10,870 bases of DNA from contig CAYRKW010000082.1 in NCBI GenBank assembly GCA_964425135.1, positions 1 to 10,870 of the forward strand, written 5' to 3'. Positions within the stretch are counted from its first letter, which is position 1; the number at the start of each line of letters is the position of its first letter. This document shows positions 1 to 5,787 of the stretch, in pieces. The position numbers and the translations under genes were made by a program. Source of the stretch: CAYLLD01 sp964425135. GTDB lineage: Bacteria > Pseudomonadota > Alphaproteobacteria > Rhodobacterales > Rhodobacteraceae. The notes beneath the pieces were generated by a model. It was not told the DNA's origin. It ran no database searches and saw nothing but the letters and a program-made list of their open reading frames with translations.

Positions 1-39
1 CCCAACCGACCATATTGCGGATGAGGCTTTATACCCAAA

Positions 40-99
40 GTTCAATTCGACAGATCGAACGCTGGTTCAATTGCGTTGCATGTCGTGTCTTTGCATGTC
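40..99. repeat. Short direct repeats upstream of the acidic-protein gene
   Basis: Two pairs of short direct repeats lie in the 147 bases before the first gene. GTTCAATT occurs at 40-47 and 65-72, and TTGCATGTC occurs at 76-84 and 91-99, with a period of 15 bases. A one-mismatch copy of the second motif (TTGCATATC) lies at 1134-1142, ahead of the next gene. This would fit a regulator-binding region, but short repeats can arise by chance and no confident promoter hexamers were picked out. Confidence 0.3.
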
Positions 100-147
100 T
101 TCCCACACCTAAACAATTTAAATGGAAAGTGCGGGGAAGGATAAGCA

Positions 148-876
148 ATGATAAACCTAGGTAACTTGATACCGGAGAGATTTTCAGATTCCATAGCCGA
201 GTTTCGAGCTCGGGTGCCAGACGCTGGCTTGGGAGGTCTGGAAGGCAATGATTCTCAGGTTTCAGAGTCCACAAGCGAGTCTTCGATTTCAGTTACGTCG
301 CAAGCGAGTGCAGACGGCGTTGATGTCGAGATCGAAGGTTCGGGCGATTTTTCCGGCGAGGGCTCTGCTTCTTTTAACGGGGAGACGGTGACTGCATCGT
401 CAAGTGCTATGGGCGATGGCGCGAGCGATACTACAGGCGACAGTATGTCAGATGCCGAGGACGCGAGCGACGCTGCAGACAACGGCGCGTCAGGTGCCGG
501 AGACGCAGGCGAACCAGCCGACTCGTCTGGTCAGACAATCACAAGCAGTGTCACAGTAACCGCATCAAGCGGCCCCGACGGACCTTCAGTGGTTATCGAG
601 GGGGAAGGTGACTTCTTTGCGTCAGGGTCAGCGTCCGATGGAGACACAACTGTGTCCGCCTCCGAAGGCGACGCATTTGAGTTCAGAGATCGCGATATCG
701 ATGACTTGGACTCTCTTTTCGAAGACCTGCCGTCGATGTCTTATCCAGATGGTGTTTCGGCATGTCCCGGGTTGGATTCGATGCCGAACAGAGGTGCGCC
801 CGACTTCGGTGATCTTTCGGAAGGGTTTGATATCAGTGACATCAAAGCGATGTTCCTTGATGACTTCATGATGTAG
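148..876 (+). CDS. Acidic Ser/Asp/Gly-rich protein with two degenerate 40-residue repeats
   Basis: I do not recognise a family. The 242-residue product is strongly acidic and rich in Ser, Asp, Gly and Ala. Residues 45-84 and 133-172 align without gaps with 21 of 40 positions identical by hand count. Each repeat has a Val/Thr/Ser alternating (beta-like) segment, then an IEG.GDF core, then a GSAS segment. They are joined by a linker of about 48 residues that is almost all Asp, Ala, Gly and Ser. No signal peptide or membrane helix is visible. The last residues, LDDFMM, are acidic then hydrophobic, which resembles the C-terminal ends of some type I secretion substrates; this is only suggestive, and no RTX nonapeptides are seen. 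The start is supported by a GGAAGG-type ribosome site 7 bases upstream. A terminator-like hairpin follows the stop. It could be a secreted matrix or surface protein. Confidence 0.75.
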   Translation: MINLGNLIPERFSDSIAEFRARVPDAGLGGLEGNDSQVSESTSESSISVTSQASADGVDVEIEGSGDFSGEGSASFNGETVTASSSAMGDGASDTTGDSMSDAEDASDAADNGASGAGDAGEPADSSGQTITSSVTVTASSGPDGPSVVIEGEGDFFASGSASDGDTTVSASEGDAFEFRDRDIDDLDSLFEDLPSMSYPDGVSACPGLDSMPNRGAPDFGDLSEGFDISDIKAMFLDDFMM

Positions 877-889
877 GCGAGTGGGGGCT

Positions 890-917
890 TTGGGGCGGCC
901 TTTATGAGGCCCCCCAA
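890..917 (+). terminator. Terminator-like hairpin after the acidic-protein gene
   Basis: The sequence TTGGGG-C-GGCC, a TTTATGA loop, then GGCCCCCCAA gives a GC-rich stem with one bulged C, starting 13 bases after the stop codon. Only a weak T-containing stretch (TCTT) follows, so termination may be incomplete. Confidence 0.5.
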
Positions 918-929
918 TCTTCCAGGAGA

Positions 930-1015
930 CCTTCCCGGTCCATGTCATTTAATGTGGGGCATTTCCAAATATTTGCTCGTCATCGATGCAAATTTTGGGG
1001 ACTGGACCGGGAAGG
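930..1015. repeat. 86-base two-part inverted repeat (structured element)
   Basis: This is the most structured part of the 391-base stretch (877-1267) without a gene. An outer perfect 13-bp inverted repeat, CCTTCCCGGTCCA (930-942) with TGGACCGGGAAGG (1003-1015), encloses an inner stem. In the inner stem CCAAATATTTGC (965-976) pairs with GCAAATTTTGG (988-998) with one bulged T, leaving an 11-base loop. A 19-base left-hand bulge (about 943-961) separates the stems. It could be a structured RNA, a miniature inverted-repeat element, or a regulator-binding palindrome. No target-site duplication is obvious and no copy was found elsewhere in the window. Confidence 0.55.
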
Positions 1016-1160
1016 CTTTGTTCAAAAGGAACCAGAGTTGAACAGAAGAAAGGTGGACACGCCTCGTTAAACCGTTTGGACGATGTGAGCATTTGACGGT
1101 GTCAGCCATTCGATCTGAGTGTTGTGTGTTTTGTTGCATATCGATCAATTGTATCTTTTG

Positions 1161-1175
1161 CCAAAGGACGTTTGG
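1161..1175 (+). other. Small hairpin in the lipoprotein gene leader
   Basis: CCAAA (1161-1165) and TTTGG (1171-1175) form a 5-bp stem around a GGACG loop, followed by a short T-rich run. It lies upstream of the larger hairpin at 1191-1220. Alone it is weak; its position in a leader of otherwise empty sequence is the reason to record it. Confidence 0.3.
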
Positions 1176-1190
1176 GATTTTGTTGGCAGT

Positions 1191-1220
1191 ATTTAGCGTC
1201 ATCCGGTAGGATCGCTAAAT
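1191..1220 (+). promoter_or_regulatory. Hairpin in the leader of the lipoprotein gene
   Basis: ATTTAGCG (1191-1198) pairs perfectly with CGCTAAAT (1213-1220). Inside it ATCC pairs with GGAT around a GGTA tetraloop, with a two-base TC bulge between the stems. This 12-bp stem ends 31 bases before the ribosome site of the downstream gene. It could be a leader regulatory structure, a protein-binding site or an mRNA-stabilising stem; nothing identifies a known riboswitch. Confidence 0.4.
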
Positions 1221-1267
1221 CGACAACCAGCAGGTGTCCCATCGGGCCTTTAGGGGAGAGATACGAT

Positions 1268-1843
1268 TTGCTTAAAATGAGAGCACTGTTAGTCGCAGGT
1301 CTGGCATTTTGCGCCGCATGCCAAATGTCCGATATTGATGAAACGTCACGGGCTGCATTTGTTCAGCCCACGAACCTGAGTGAAGCCGTGCAATGGCTGC
1401 AAAGCGAAGGATTTGAAGTGTTGCGCATTGATCGAGAGCAGTCCGATATGCTGCTGATCGTCTCGCGCAACAACACGAACGAGCGCCAGACGGCTTTCAA
1501 TTCTGTGACGTTCGAAGTGATGGAGGATAGCATGGTTCCGATTGGTGGCTCAACGGCGAGCGATCAGGAGCAAAACGGGTCAAATGCGCCTACGGCCAAT
1601 GCCCTGAATGGGAATTCGAACGGGAATGCGGCGGTCGCGGTGACAACACAGTCGGTCGCAGGAAACAGCGTTGCCCTTGCGGGGGCGAGTGGTAGAGGCG
1701 ACGCGGTGACAGCAACCGTGTCCACGAGTGTGGAGCGGACGATAGTTGAAGACACAGGCACGAGCGAAGATGGGGCGACAAGTTCAACAACTGTGATTTC
1801 CTCGGAAGTGTCCGCAACTTCTTCTGTCTCGACAAAGAAATGA
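1268..1843 (+). CDS. Probable lipoprotein with Ser/Thr-rich tail, paralogue of the next gene
   Basis: No known family is recognised. I start it at TTG 1268 because AGGGGAG (1252-1258) is 9 bases upstream; the in-frame ATG at 1277 would lie 18 bases away. The 191-residue product begins with Lys and Arg, then a hydrophobic stretch ending in Cys-Ala-Ala-Cys (residues 15-18). This looks like a type II signal, but the lipobox is not ideal because Cys sits at -3. Residues of about 40-90 form a compact segment (EGFEV...VTFEVMED...VPI). It aligns without gaps to the next protein with about 14 of 46 identities by hand count, many other positions being conservative. The remaining half is low-complexity Asn/Ala then Ser/Thr/Val, with no predicted helix. 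It is likely anchored in a membrane facing the periplasm or outside; its role is unknown. Confidence 0.7.
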   Translation: MLKMRALLVAGLAFCAACQMSDIDETSRAAFVQPTNLSEAVQWLQSEGFEVLRIDREQSDMLLIVSRNNTNERQTAFNSVTFEVMEDSMVPIGGSTASDQEQNGSNAPTANALNGNSNGNAAVAVTTQSVAGNSVALAGASGRGDAVTATVSTSVERTIVEDTGTSEDGATSSTTVISSEVSATSSVSTKK

Positions 1844-1867
1844 GTGCGTAGAAAAGGTCAAAATTGT

Positions 1868-1880
1868 GAGCGCATCGCTC
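1868..1880 (+). other. Small hairpin between the two paralogous genes
   Basis: GAGCG, a CAT loop and CGCTC form a perfect 5-bp stem 25 bases after the lipoprotein stop. There is no T-run after it, so it is not a convincing terminator, and the two paralogous genes could be cotranscribed. Confidence 0.25.
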
Positions 1881-1976
1881 GGCGTCGAAAAACAACTTTG
1901 CCCCTAAAAATGTCAGCGGATCGCTCTATCTGTTTGATGCGAGCGCAGTAGCGAGAAAGGAGTGACCAAGAACGTT

Positions 1977-2492
1977 ATGTTTTCCAGACTGAAAATTGTA
2001 TTTGTTGCTTCAATGCTGCTGTCGCTTCCACCGGTCTCTGCTGTTGCGGATTTCAGCGATGCGACAATCGCAGCCATTAGTCGATTGGAAGGCGAAGGCT
2101 ACCAAATCAATTCGGTGTCTCGGACATTTCTGGGGCGCGTCAAAGTGAAGTCGAGCAACAACAGGTATCAGCGGGAAACCATCTTTCACGCCGTAACCAT
2201 GGAAATTATTCAAGATCGCGCGATACCGGTCGCTCCGAGTGATGGCTCTACATCGTCAAGTCGCGCTCTACCTGCGCAAAACAGCGGATCGTCCGTGTCG
2301 TCAAAAGCCACCAGCTCGTCAAACAATGCCCGGTCGACGGCTCAAGGCCAGGCGACAGGAAAATCCGCGAAAACGACGTCTACCACGACCACATCTTTAC
2401 AAAGCAAACAACATACAGCAGAAGATGGGTCGACCACGACAACCACAACCACGTCCACGTCAGCGACCTCTTCTGCGAGCGCTGGGAATTAG
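1977..2492 (+). CDS. Sec-exported small protein with Thr/Ser-rich tail, paralogue of the preceding lipoprotein
   Basis: The product is about 171 residues from ATG 1977. A GTG at 1962 is possible but overlaps the AAGGAG ribosome site (1957-1962); ATG 1977 is 14 bases from it, so the start is not certain. A Sec signal peptide is clear: basic MFSRLK, a hydrophobic core, then a cleavage-like SAVA/D. The mature N-terminal part (EGYQI...VTMEIIQD...IPV) matches the same segment of the preceding lipoprotein, including a shared Asn-Asn and the VT.E...D core. The C-terminal half is low complexity, with a run of seven Thr near the end. A role as a surface, matrix or assembly protein is plausible, but nothing specific can be claimed. 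Confidence 0.7.
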   Translation: MFSRLKIVFVASMLLSLPPVSAVADFSDATIAAISRLEGEGYQINSVSRTFLGRVKVKSSNNRYQRETIFHAVTMEIIQDRAIPVAPSDGSTSSSRALPAQNSGSSVSSKATSSSNNARSTAQGQATGKSAKTTSTTTTSLQSKQHTAEDGSTTTTTTTSTSATSSASAGN

Positions 2493-2602
2493 ACTGGCGA
2501 GGTTTTCTTTGACGTTTTTTACGCACATGTGGCGACATAGAACGAACGCTTCGGCACAAAGGTATCTTGCGCGCATCATAATACGAGTAAGTGGATTAGC
2601 GA

Positions 2603-3103
2603 GTGCCGTTTAGGTGGTTCAAAAATCCTGTAAGCATGGCTCTGTTTTGTTTGTGCCAACTTATGATCACCGGGTTGTTCGTGTATAACTCCTTTTCAAG
2701 TTTGCTCGGTATGGAGCCTTTTCCGGTCCAGTGGGAGGCACGGGAGATCCTGGAGGCTGCAACGGCTCTGATCCTGATGATCACCAGCGGCACCACGATC
2801 TACCAATTCCGTAAATTCTATTTGGAGTACGGCGCTATGGAGCAAAAGCTGTCTCTTGCGAGCGGCTCTGCGACCAGCATCGTTGAAACACAATTTACAA
2901 AATGGCAGTTAAGTGCCTCAGAACGTGTTGTTGCAACGTACATCCTGAAAGGCATGACCAATAAGGAGATCGCTGAGCTGACCGGGAAAAAAGAGGGCAC
3001 GATTAAATCCCAGTGCAATGCCGTGTTTCGAAAAGCTGGATTAAAAAACCGCAGTCAGCTCAACAGCTTTTTCTTTGAATTCTTGATTATGGAACGCGAT
3101 TGA
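2603..3103 (+). CDS. Membrane-anchored LuxR-type HTH regulator
   Basis: This 166-residue protein has two hydrophobic helices (about residues 10-30 and 48-67) and a short linker. A LuxR/GerE-type DNA-binding domain then covers about residues 102-155: LSASERVVATYILKG, then MTNKEIAELTG as the first helix pair and EGTIKSQCNAVFRKAG as the recognition region. There is no receiver or autoinducer domain. The domain would face the cytoplasm while attached to the inner membrane. The start is GTG 2603, which gives a basic N-terminus before the first helix; ATG 2636 is an alternative, and neither has a strong ribosome site. Lying after three uncharacterised genes on the same strand, it may regulate them. 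CsgD, the curli regulator, is a LuxR-family precedent for control of surface structures, but no curli gene is seen here. Confidence 0.8.
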   Translation: MPFRWFKNPVSMALFCLCQLMITGLFVYNSFSSLLGMEPFPVQWEAREILEAATALILMITSGTTIYQFRKFYLEYGAMEQKLSLASGSATSIVETQFTKWQLSASERVVATYILKGMTNKEIAELTGKKEGTIKSQCNAVFRKAGLKNRSQLNSFFFEFLIMERD

Positions 3104-3140
3104 TGTGAATTCACGTCGCTGTACGGAGCAGCAGACAGGG

Positions 3141-4178
3141 TTATACTCTATCTTCTTTGCGCGAGATCCGTTTCAAAGACGCGCGCATCTCAATCCTGAC
3201 ATTCAGCTTTCGTGTGACGCCTTTACTCTGTTTTTCAACCATATTCACCAGTTCCCGCGCCGCCATGTGACCCATTTCGCGATGGGGTACATGGACTGTT
3301 GTGAGCGGGGGGTCGAGGATGCTTGCCAATTCGATGTCATCAAATCCAGTTATGGATATCTCGTCGGCGACATGCAGACCCAGTTGTCTTGCCCTGCTGA
3401 TCGCGCCTGCCGCCAGAACATCGTTGCCGCACATGATAACTGTGGGCTTTATCTCTGCCCGCATCAACGTTTCAAAGGCGTTTGCTCCGTTTTCGATCTC
3501 ATAGGCTGTTTCAATGATCGGCACCGCGTCCGCGTCGAGGCCGTGCGCCACTAGGCTCTCTTTGATACCCCGGACCCTGCCTTCGGCGCGGTCGTTGCCG
3601 TCGATGATGCCGGAAATGACAGAGATCCTCGTATGTCCCATCGAAAGAACGTGGTCGGCAAGCCTCCGCATCGCAGCGCAATTGTCAAAGCCGACAGATG
3701 AGTGAACGCCCTGCGGTGCGGTTGTCCAAGCCAGCATGGTCGGAATGCCACGTCTTTCGAGGTAGTCGTAAACAGCTCGATCACGTTCATAACCGATCAG
3801 CAAAAGACCATCGGCGCCACGGGCGACAAGGGCCCGGATCTGTTCTGCCTCCAACTGCGGCTGATAGGCGCTGCTCGATACCAACAGGTTATAGCCACTG
3901 TCGTGGAGCGTTTCCTGAAAGGCTTGAAGACCTCTGGCAAAGATCGCGTTTTCCATCGTTGGAATGATAGCGCCGATCGTCTGGGTTCGTTTCGCCGCCA
4001 TGGCTCTTGCATTGAAATTGGGCGTATACCCCAAATCCTCAATGGCTTTGAGAACGTGTTCGAGGGTTTTGGGAGAAACCTTCTGCTTTTCGTTGAGGCA
4101 ACGCGATACCGTCGCCGTTGACACGCCTGCCGCGCGCGCCACATCGTCCAGCGTCGGTATGTCGGGCGTTTGAGACAT
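3141..4178 (-). CDS. LacI-family transcriptional repressor, likely of the sulfonate operon
   Basis: The product is 345 residues from ATG 4178, a normal length for the family. An upstream GTG (4244) and ATG (4220) would add residues before the helix-turn-helix and are less likely, although no start has a strong ribosome site. The N-terminal domain has the family pattern PTLDDVARAAGVSTATVSRC, followed by a hinge-type helix ending in NFNARAMAAKRT. A periplasmic-binding-protein-like effector domain follows, with GADGLLLIG, DRAEGRVRGI and the conserved ITGFDDIELASILDPPLTTV. It is divergent from the transporter operon, and LacI-type palindromes lie in the shared intergenic region, so it probably represses that operon and perhaps itself. 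The effector is unknown; DHPS or a downstream metabolite is an inference from context. It converges with the LuxR-type gene. Confidence 0.9.
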   Translation of the reverse strand: MSQTPDIPTLDDVARAAGVSTATVSRCLNEKQKVSPKTLEHVLKAIEDLGYTPNFNARAMAAKRTQTIGAIIPTMENAIFARGLQAFQETLHDSGYNLLVSSSAYQPQLEAEQIRALVARGADGLLLIGYERDRAVYDYLERRGIPTMLAWTTAPQGVHSSVGFDNCAAMRRLADHVLSMGHTRISVISGIIDGNDRAEGRVRGIKESLVAHGLDADAVPIIETAYEIENGANAFETLMRAEIKPTVIMCGNDVLAAGAISRARQLGLHVADEISITGFDDIELASILDPPLTTVHVPHREMGHMAARELVNMVEKQSKGVTRKLNVRIEMRASLKRISRKEDRV

Positions 4179-4251
4179 TAAATAAGCGGCACTCGCGTTT
4201 GTGGTCCTTGAACCCAGCATAGAGCGAAATGCAGTTTCGGGCACAAAAAAA

Positions 4252-4266
4252 TGTAAGGGCTTGCAC
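4252..4266. promoter_or_regulatory. Secondary LacI-type operator (imperfect)
   Basis: TGTAAGGGCTTGCAC matches 13 of 15 positions of the perfect operator that starts exactly 23 bp downstream (4275), in the same register. Its right end contains the proposed -35 hexamer TTGCAC. Two sites spaced near two helical turns could allow cooperative binding on one DNA face. Confidence 0.5.
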
Positions 4267-4290
4267 GAATCGCGTGTAAGCGCTTACACT
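4261..4290 (+). promoter_or_regulatory. Candidate sigma-70 promoter of the sulfonate operon
   Basis: TTGCAC (4261-4266), an 18-base spacer and TACACT (4285-4290) give a plausible but modest match to -35 and -10 elements. Each element lies partly inside one of the two operator copies, which fits repression by occlusion. Transcription would start near 4297, about 23 bases before the first start codon. Confidence 0.4.
4274..4289. promoter_or_regulatory. Perfect 16-bp LacI-family operator palindrome
   Basis: GTGTAAGCGCTTACAC is a perfect palindrome with the central CG typical of LacI/GalR-family operators. It lies between the divergent LacI gene and the transporter operon, and overlaps the proposed -10 element. 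The adjacent repressor is the obvious ligand. Confidence 0.85.
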
Positions 4291-4319
4291 GCGGGTGAAT
4301 CGGTCGATCGGAGGCTTCC

Positions 4320-4508
4320 ATGTTCCTCATCAGCTCATTTGTAGTTTTCGCGATTTTCTTTCTGAACGTGGCTTTGGGCGCATTTGCAGACAGTGCGTTC
4401 CTTGGGGACCTCGGAGAGATGTTGGTTCTGTTTTTGGCGACGGTTCTATTTGTCGTCGCGATTTTGAAGAAAGAAGCTGATCGGGACAATGAAAACGACA
4501 GCGCATAG
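4320..4508 (+). CDS. Small two-helix membrane protein, first gene of the TRAP/sulfonate operon
   Basis: This 62-residue protein has two hydrophobic segments (about residues 3-22 and 31-49) joined by a short acidic loop (ADSAFLGDLGE). The hydrophilic tail begins KKEADRDNEND. GGAGG (4310-4314) is 5 bases before the ATG, a strong translation signal, and it is the first open frame after the LacI operator. The gap to the binding-protein gene is 21 bases. I do not recognise a family. It is too short and lacks the four-helix pattern to be the DctQ subunit, which is present later. It could be a transporter accessory or assembly factor for the TRAP system. The reading frame, ribosome site and operon position make a real gene likely. 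Confidence 0.75.
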   Translation: MFLISSFVVFAIFFLNVALGAFADSAFLGDLGEMLVLFLATVLFVVAILKKEADRDNENDSA

Positions 4509-4529
4509 GTTCAACGGGAGGAAAACCAA

Positions 4530-5681
4530 ATGGATACAAAAGACCAAATCGAACTAGACTCAATCGAACGCCGGAATTTCCTGAAAATTGCATCAACAGC
4601 CGGTTTCACGGCAGCGCTTGTCGCGGGTGCAGCCGGGACCCTCTGGTCAACCGAGGCAGCCGCGCAATCTGCCAACGAAGAGCGTGAGCGCGAGAGCGCC
4701 GCGGAGCACACGATGACCATCGCCACAGCCTATGTGCTCGGTGCATCGCGCAGCTACCCGATCATGCAGTTGGACCTCAAAGAGAACATCCAGAATGCAA
4801 CCAGCGGTAAGGTATATGTGAAACTTGCACCGGGTGGACAGTTGGGTGCGGGCGGCGCGCTTGTACAAGCTGTTCAAGGCGGCACCATTCAGGCGGCTCA
4901 GCATTCGCTGTCCAACTTTGCACCTTTTGCGTCCACAGTTGACCTGATTAACATGCCCTATCTGTGCGGTTCCAATCAGCGCTTCACAAACCTTGTGAAC
5001 TCCGACTTCTGGAACGCAAATGTCACACCAAAAATCGAAGAAAATGGCTTTAAGCCGCTTTTCTACATTAACATTGATCCTCGCGTCGTTGCCGTGCGCA
5101 AGGGCGGTGCTGGTGCTGTTATCACCCCTGGCGATCTTGATGGTGTGAAATTCCGGGTTCCCGGTTCCGCAATGTTGCAACAGTATTACCGTCTTGTTGG
5201 TGCGAACCCGACACCAGTGGCATGGGGCGAGACGCCTTCTGCGATCCAGCAAGGTGTAGCCGATGCGCTTGACCCATCTGTTGGTGCGCTCTTTGTCTTT
5301 GGTTTCAAGGATATGCTGAGCCACGTGACCTTCACCCAAGCGGTGCCGGACAGTCAGGTCTATTCGTGCAATTTGGAATGGTTTAACTCGATGCCCGCCG
5401 ATGTTCAGGAAGGTATCATGTGGGGCTCCGAAATGACCGCGCATCAAAACCTTGCCAAAGTGCCGTCGGCCCGTGCCCATGCCATGTCTGAACTGCGCAA
5501 AGCAGGGGTCGAATTCCACAGCCTCAGCGAAGATCAACTGGCTGAATGGAAAGACGCAGGCGGCTACCAGCGTTCAGAATGGGATGAGTTCAAAGTAGAG
5601 CTCGCAGGATCCATGGATGCCTTTGCCCAGATGGAAGAAGCGGCTGGCACGCAGGGCAAATACTACGTCCACGACGCCTAA
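4530..5681 (+). CDS. dctP: TRAP transporter solute-binding protein (DctP family), probable DHPS binder
   Basis: This is the 383-residue periplasmic receptor of a tripartite ATP-independent transporter. Its N-terminus carries a twin-arginine signal (ERRNFLK, Arg14-Arg15), a hydrophobic stretch and a likely cleavage near TEAAA (residues 41-45), so it is probably exported folded by Tat. The DctP fold is marked by the LAPGGQLGAG segment, the NIDPR segment and GVKFRVPG. In the last of these, Arg209 sits where TRAP binding proteins usually hold the conserved ligand-binding arginine that contacts the acid group of the substrate. Next comes the GETPSAIQQGVADALD segment. GGGAGG lies 8 bases upstream of the ATG. 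It is followed by the two membrane subunits, then DHPS enzymes, so the substrate is probably DHPS; this would correspond to the hpsKLM-type transporter of roseobacters. The substrate is inferred from context only. Confidence 0.92.
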   Translation: MDTKDQIELDSIERRNFLKIASTAGFTAALVAGAAGTLWSTEAAAQSANEERERESAAEHTMTIATAYVLGASRSYPIMQLDLKENIQNATSGKVYVKLAPGGQLGAGGALVQAVQGGTIQAAQHSLSNFAPFASTVDLINMPYLCGSNQRFTNLVNSDFWNANVTPKIEENGFKPLFYINIDPRVVAVRKGGAGAVITPGDLDGVKFRVPGSAMLQQYYRLVGANPTPVAWGETPSAIQQGVADALDPSVGALFVFGFKDMLSHVTFTQAVPDSQVYSCNLEWFNSMPADVQEGIMWGSEMTAHQNLAKVPSARAHAMSELRKAGVEFHSLSEDQLAEWKDAGGYQRSEWDEFKVELAGSMDAFAQMEEAAGTQGKYYVHDA

Positions 5682-5693
5682 AGCGACTGATTG

Positions 5694-5718
5694 GGGCGTC
5701 CCTTTGCAGGGGGCGCCC
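5694..5718 (+). terminator. Strong hairpin between binding-protein and membrane-subunit genes
   Basis: GGGCGTCCC (5694-5702), loop TTTGCAG, and GGGGCGCCC (5710-5718) form a 9-bp stem with one G-U pair, 12 bases after the binding-protein stop. No T-run follows. Such stems often act as partial terminators or 3'-end stabilisers, letting the soluble receptor be made in excess over its membrane partners. Confidence 0.55.
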
Positions 5719-5787
5719 GACACTCCATCCTCGCCATGACTTAAAGTCCCGCGCAAATCACGCGCCGCGTTTTGTCATGCAAGCCAA

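Noticed and set aside
1124..1267. Upstream extension of the lipoprotein frame to ATG 1124
   Set aside because: The extra 48 codons have no homology-like features, would bury the signal sequence, and run through the strong hairpins; AGGGGAG is placed for TTG 1268.
2389..2475. ACC/ACG-rich stretch considered as a simple DNA repeat or CRISPR-like array
   Set aside because: It is the coding sequence of the Thr/Ser-rich tail, with no regular repeat-spacer layout.
2239..2613. A 124-residue plus-strand frame rich in Arg, Lys and Pro overlapping the Thr-rich secreted protein
   Set aside because: It is the shifted reading of a Ser/Thr-rich low-complexity tail; such frames give basic Pro-rich artefacts. 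It has no ribosome site or domain, and the overlapped frame has a clear signal peptide and a paralogue.
3105..3114. GTGAATTCAC palindrome between the convergent LuxR-type and LacI genes
   Set aside because: A 10-bp palindrome without a loop or T-run is not a terminator, and one copy of this length is not notable.
4179..4244. Longer LacI protein starting at GTG 4244 or ATG 4220
   Set aside because: The LacI helix-turn-helix normally starts within about 5-10 residues of the N-terminus, as given by ATG 4178.
4647..5537. A 296-residue minus-strand frame opposite the TRAP binding-protein gene
   Set aside because: The opposite strand is a clear DctP protein with a Tat signal and good ribosome site; the antisense product shows no domain.
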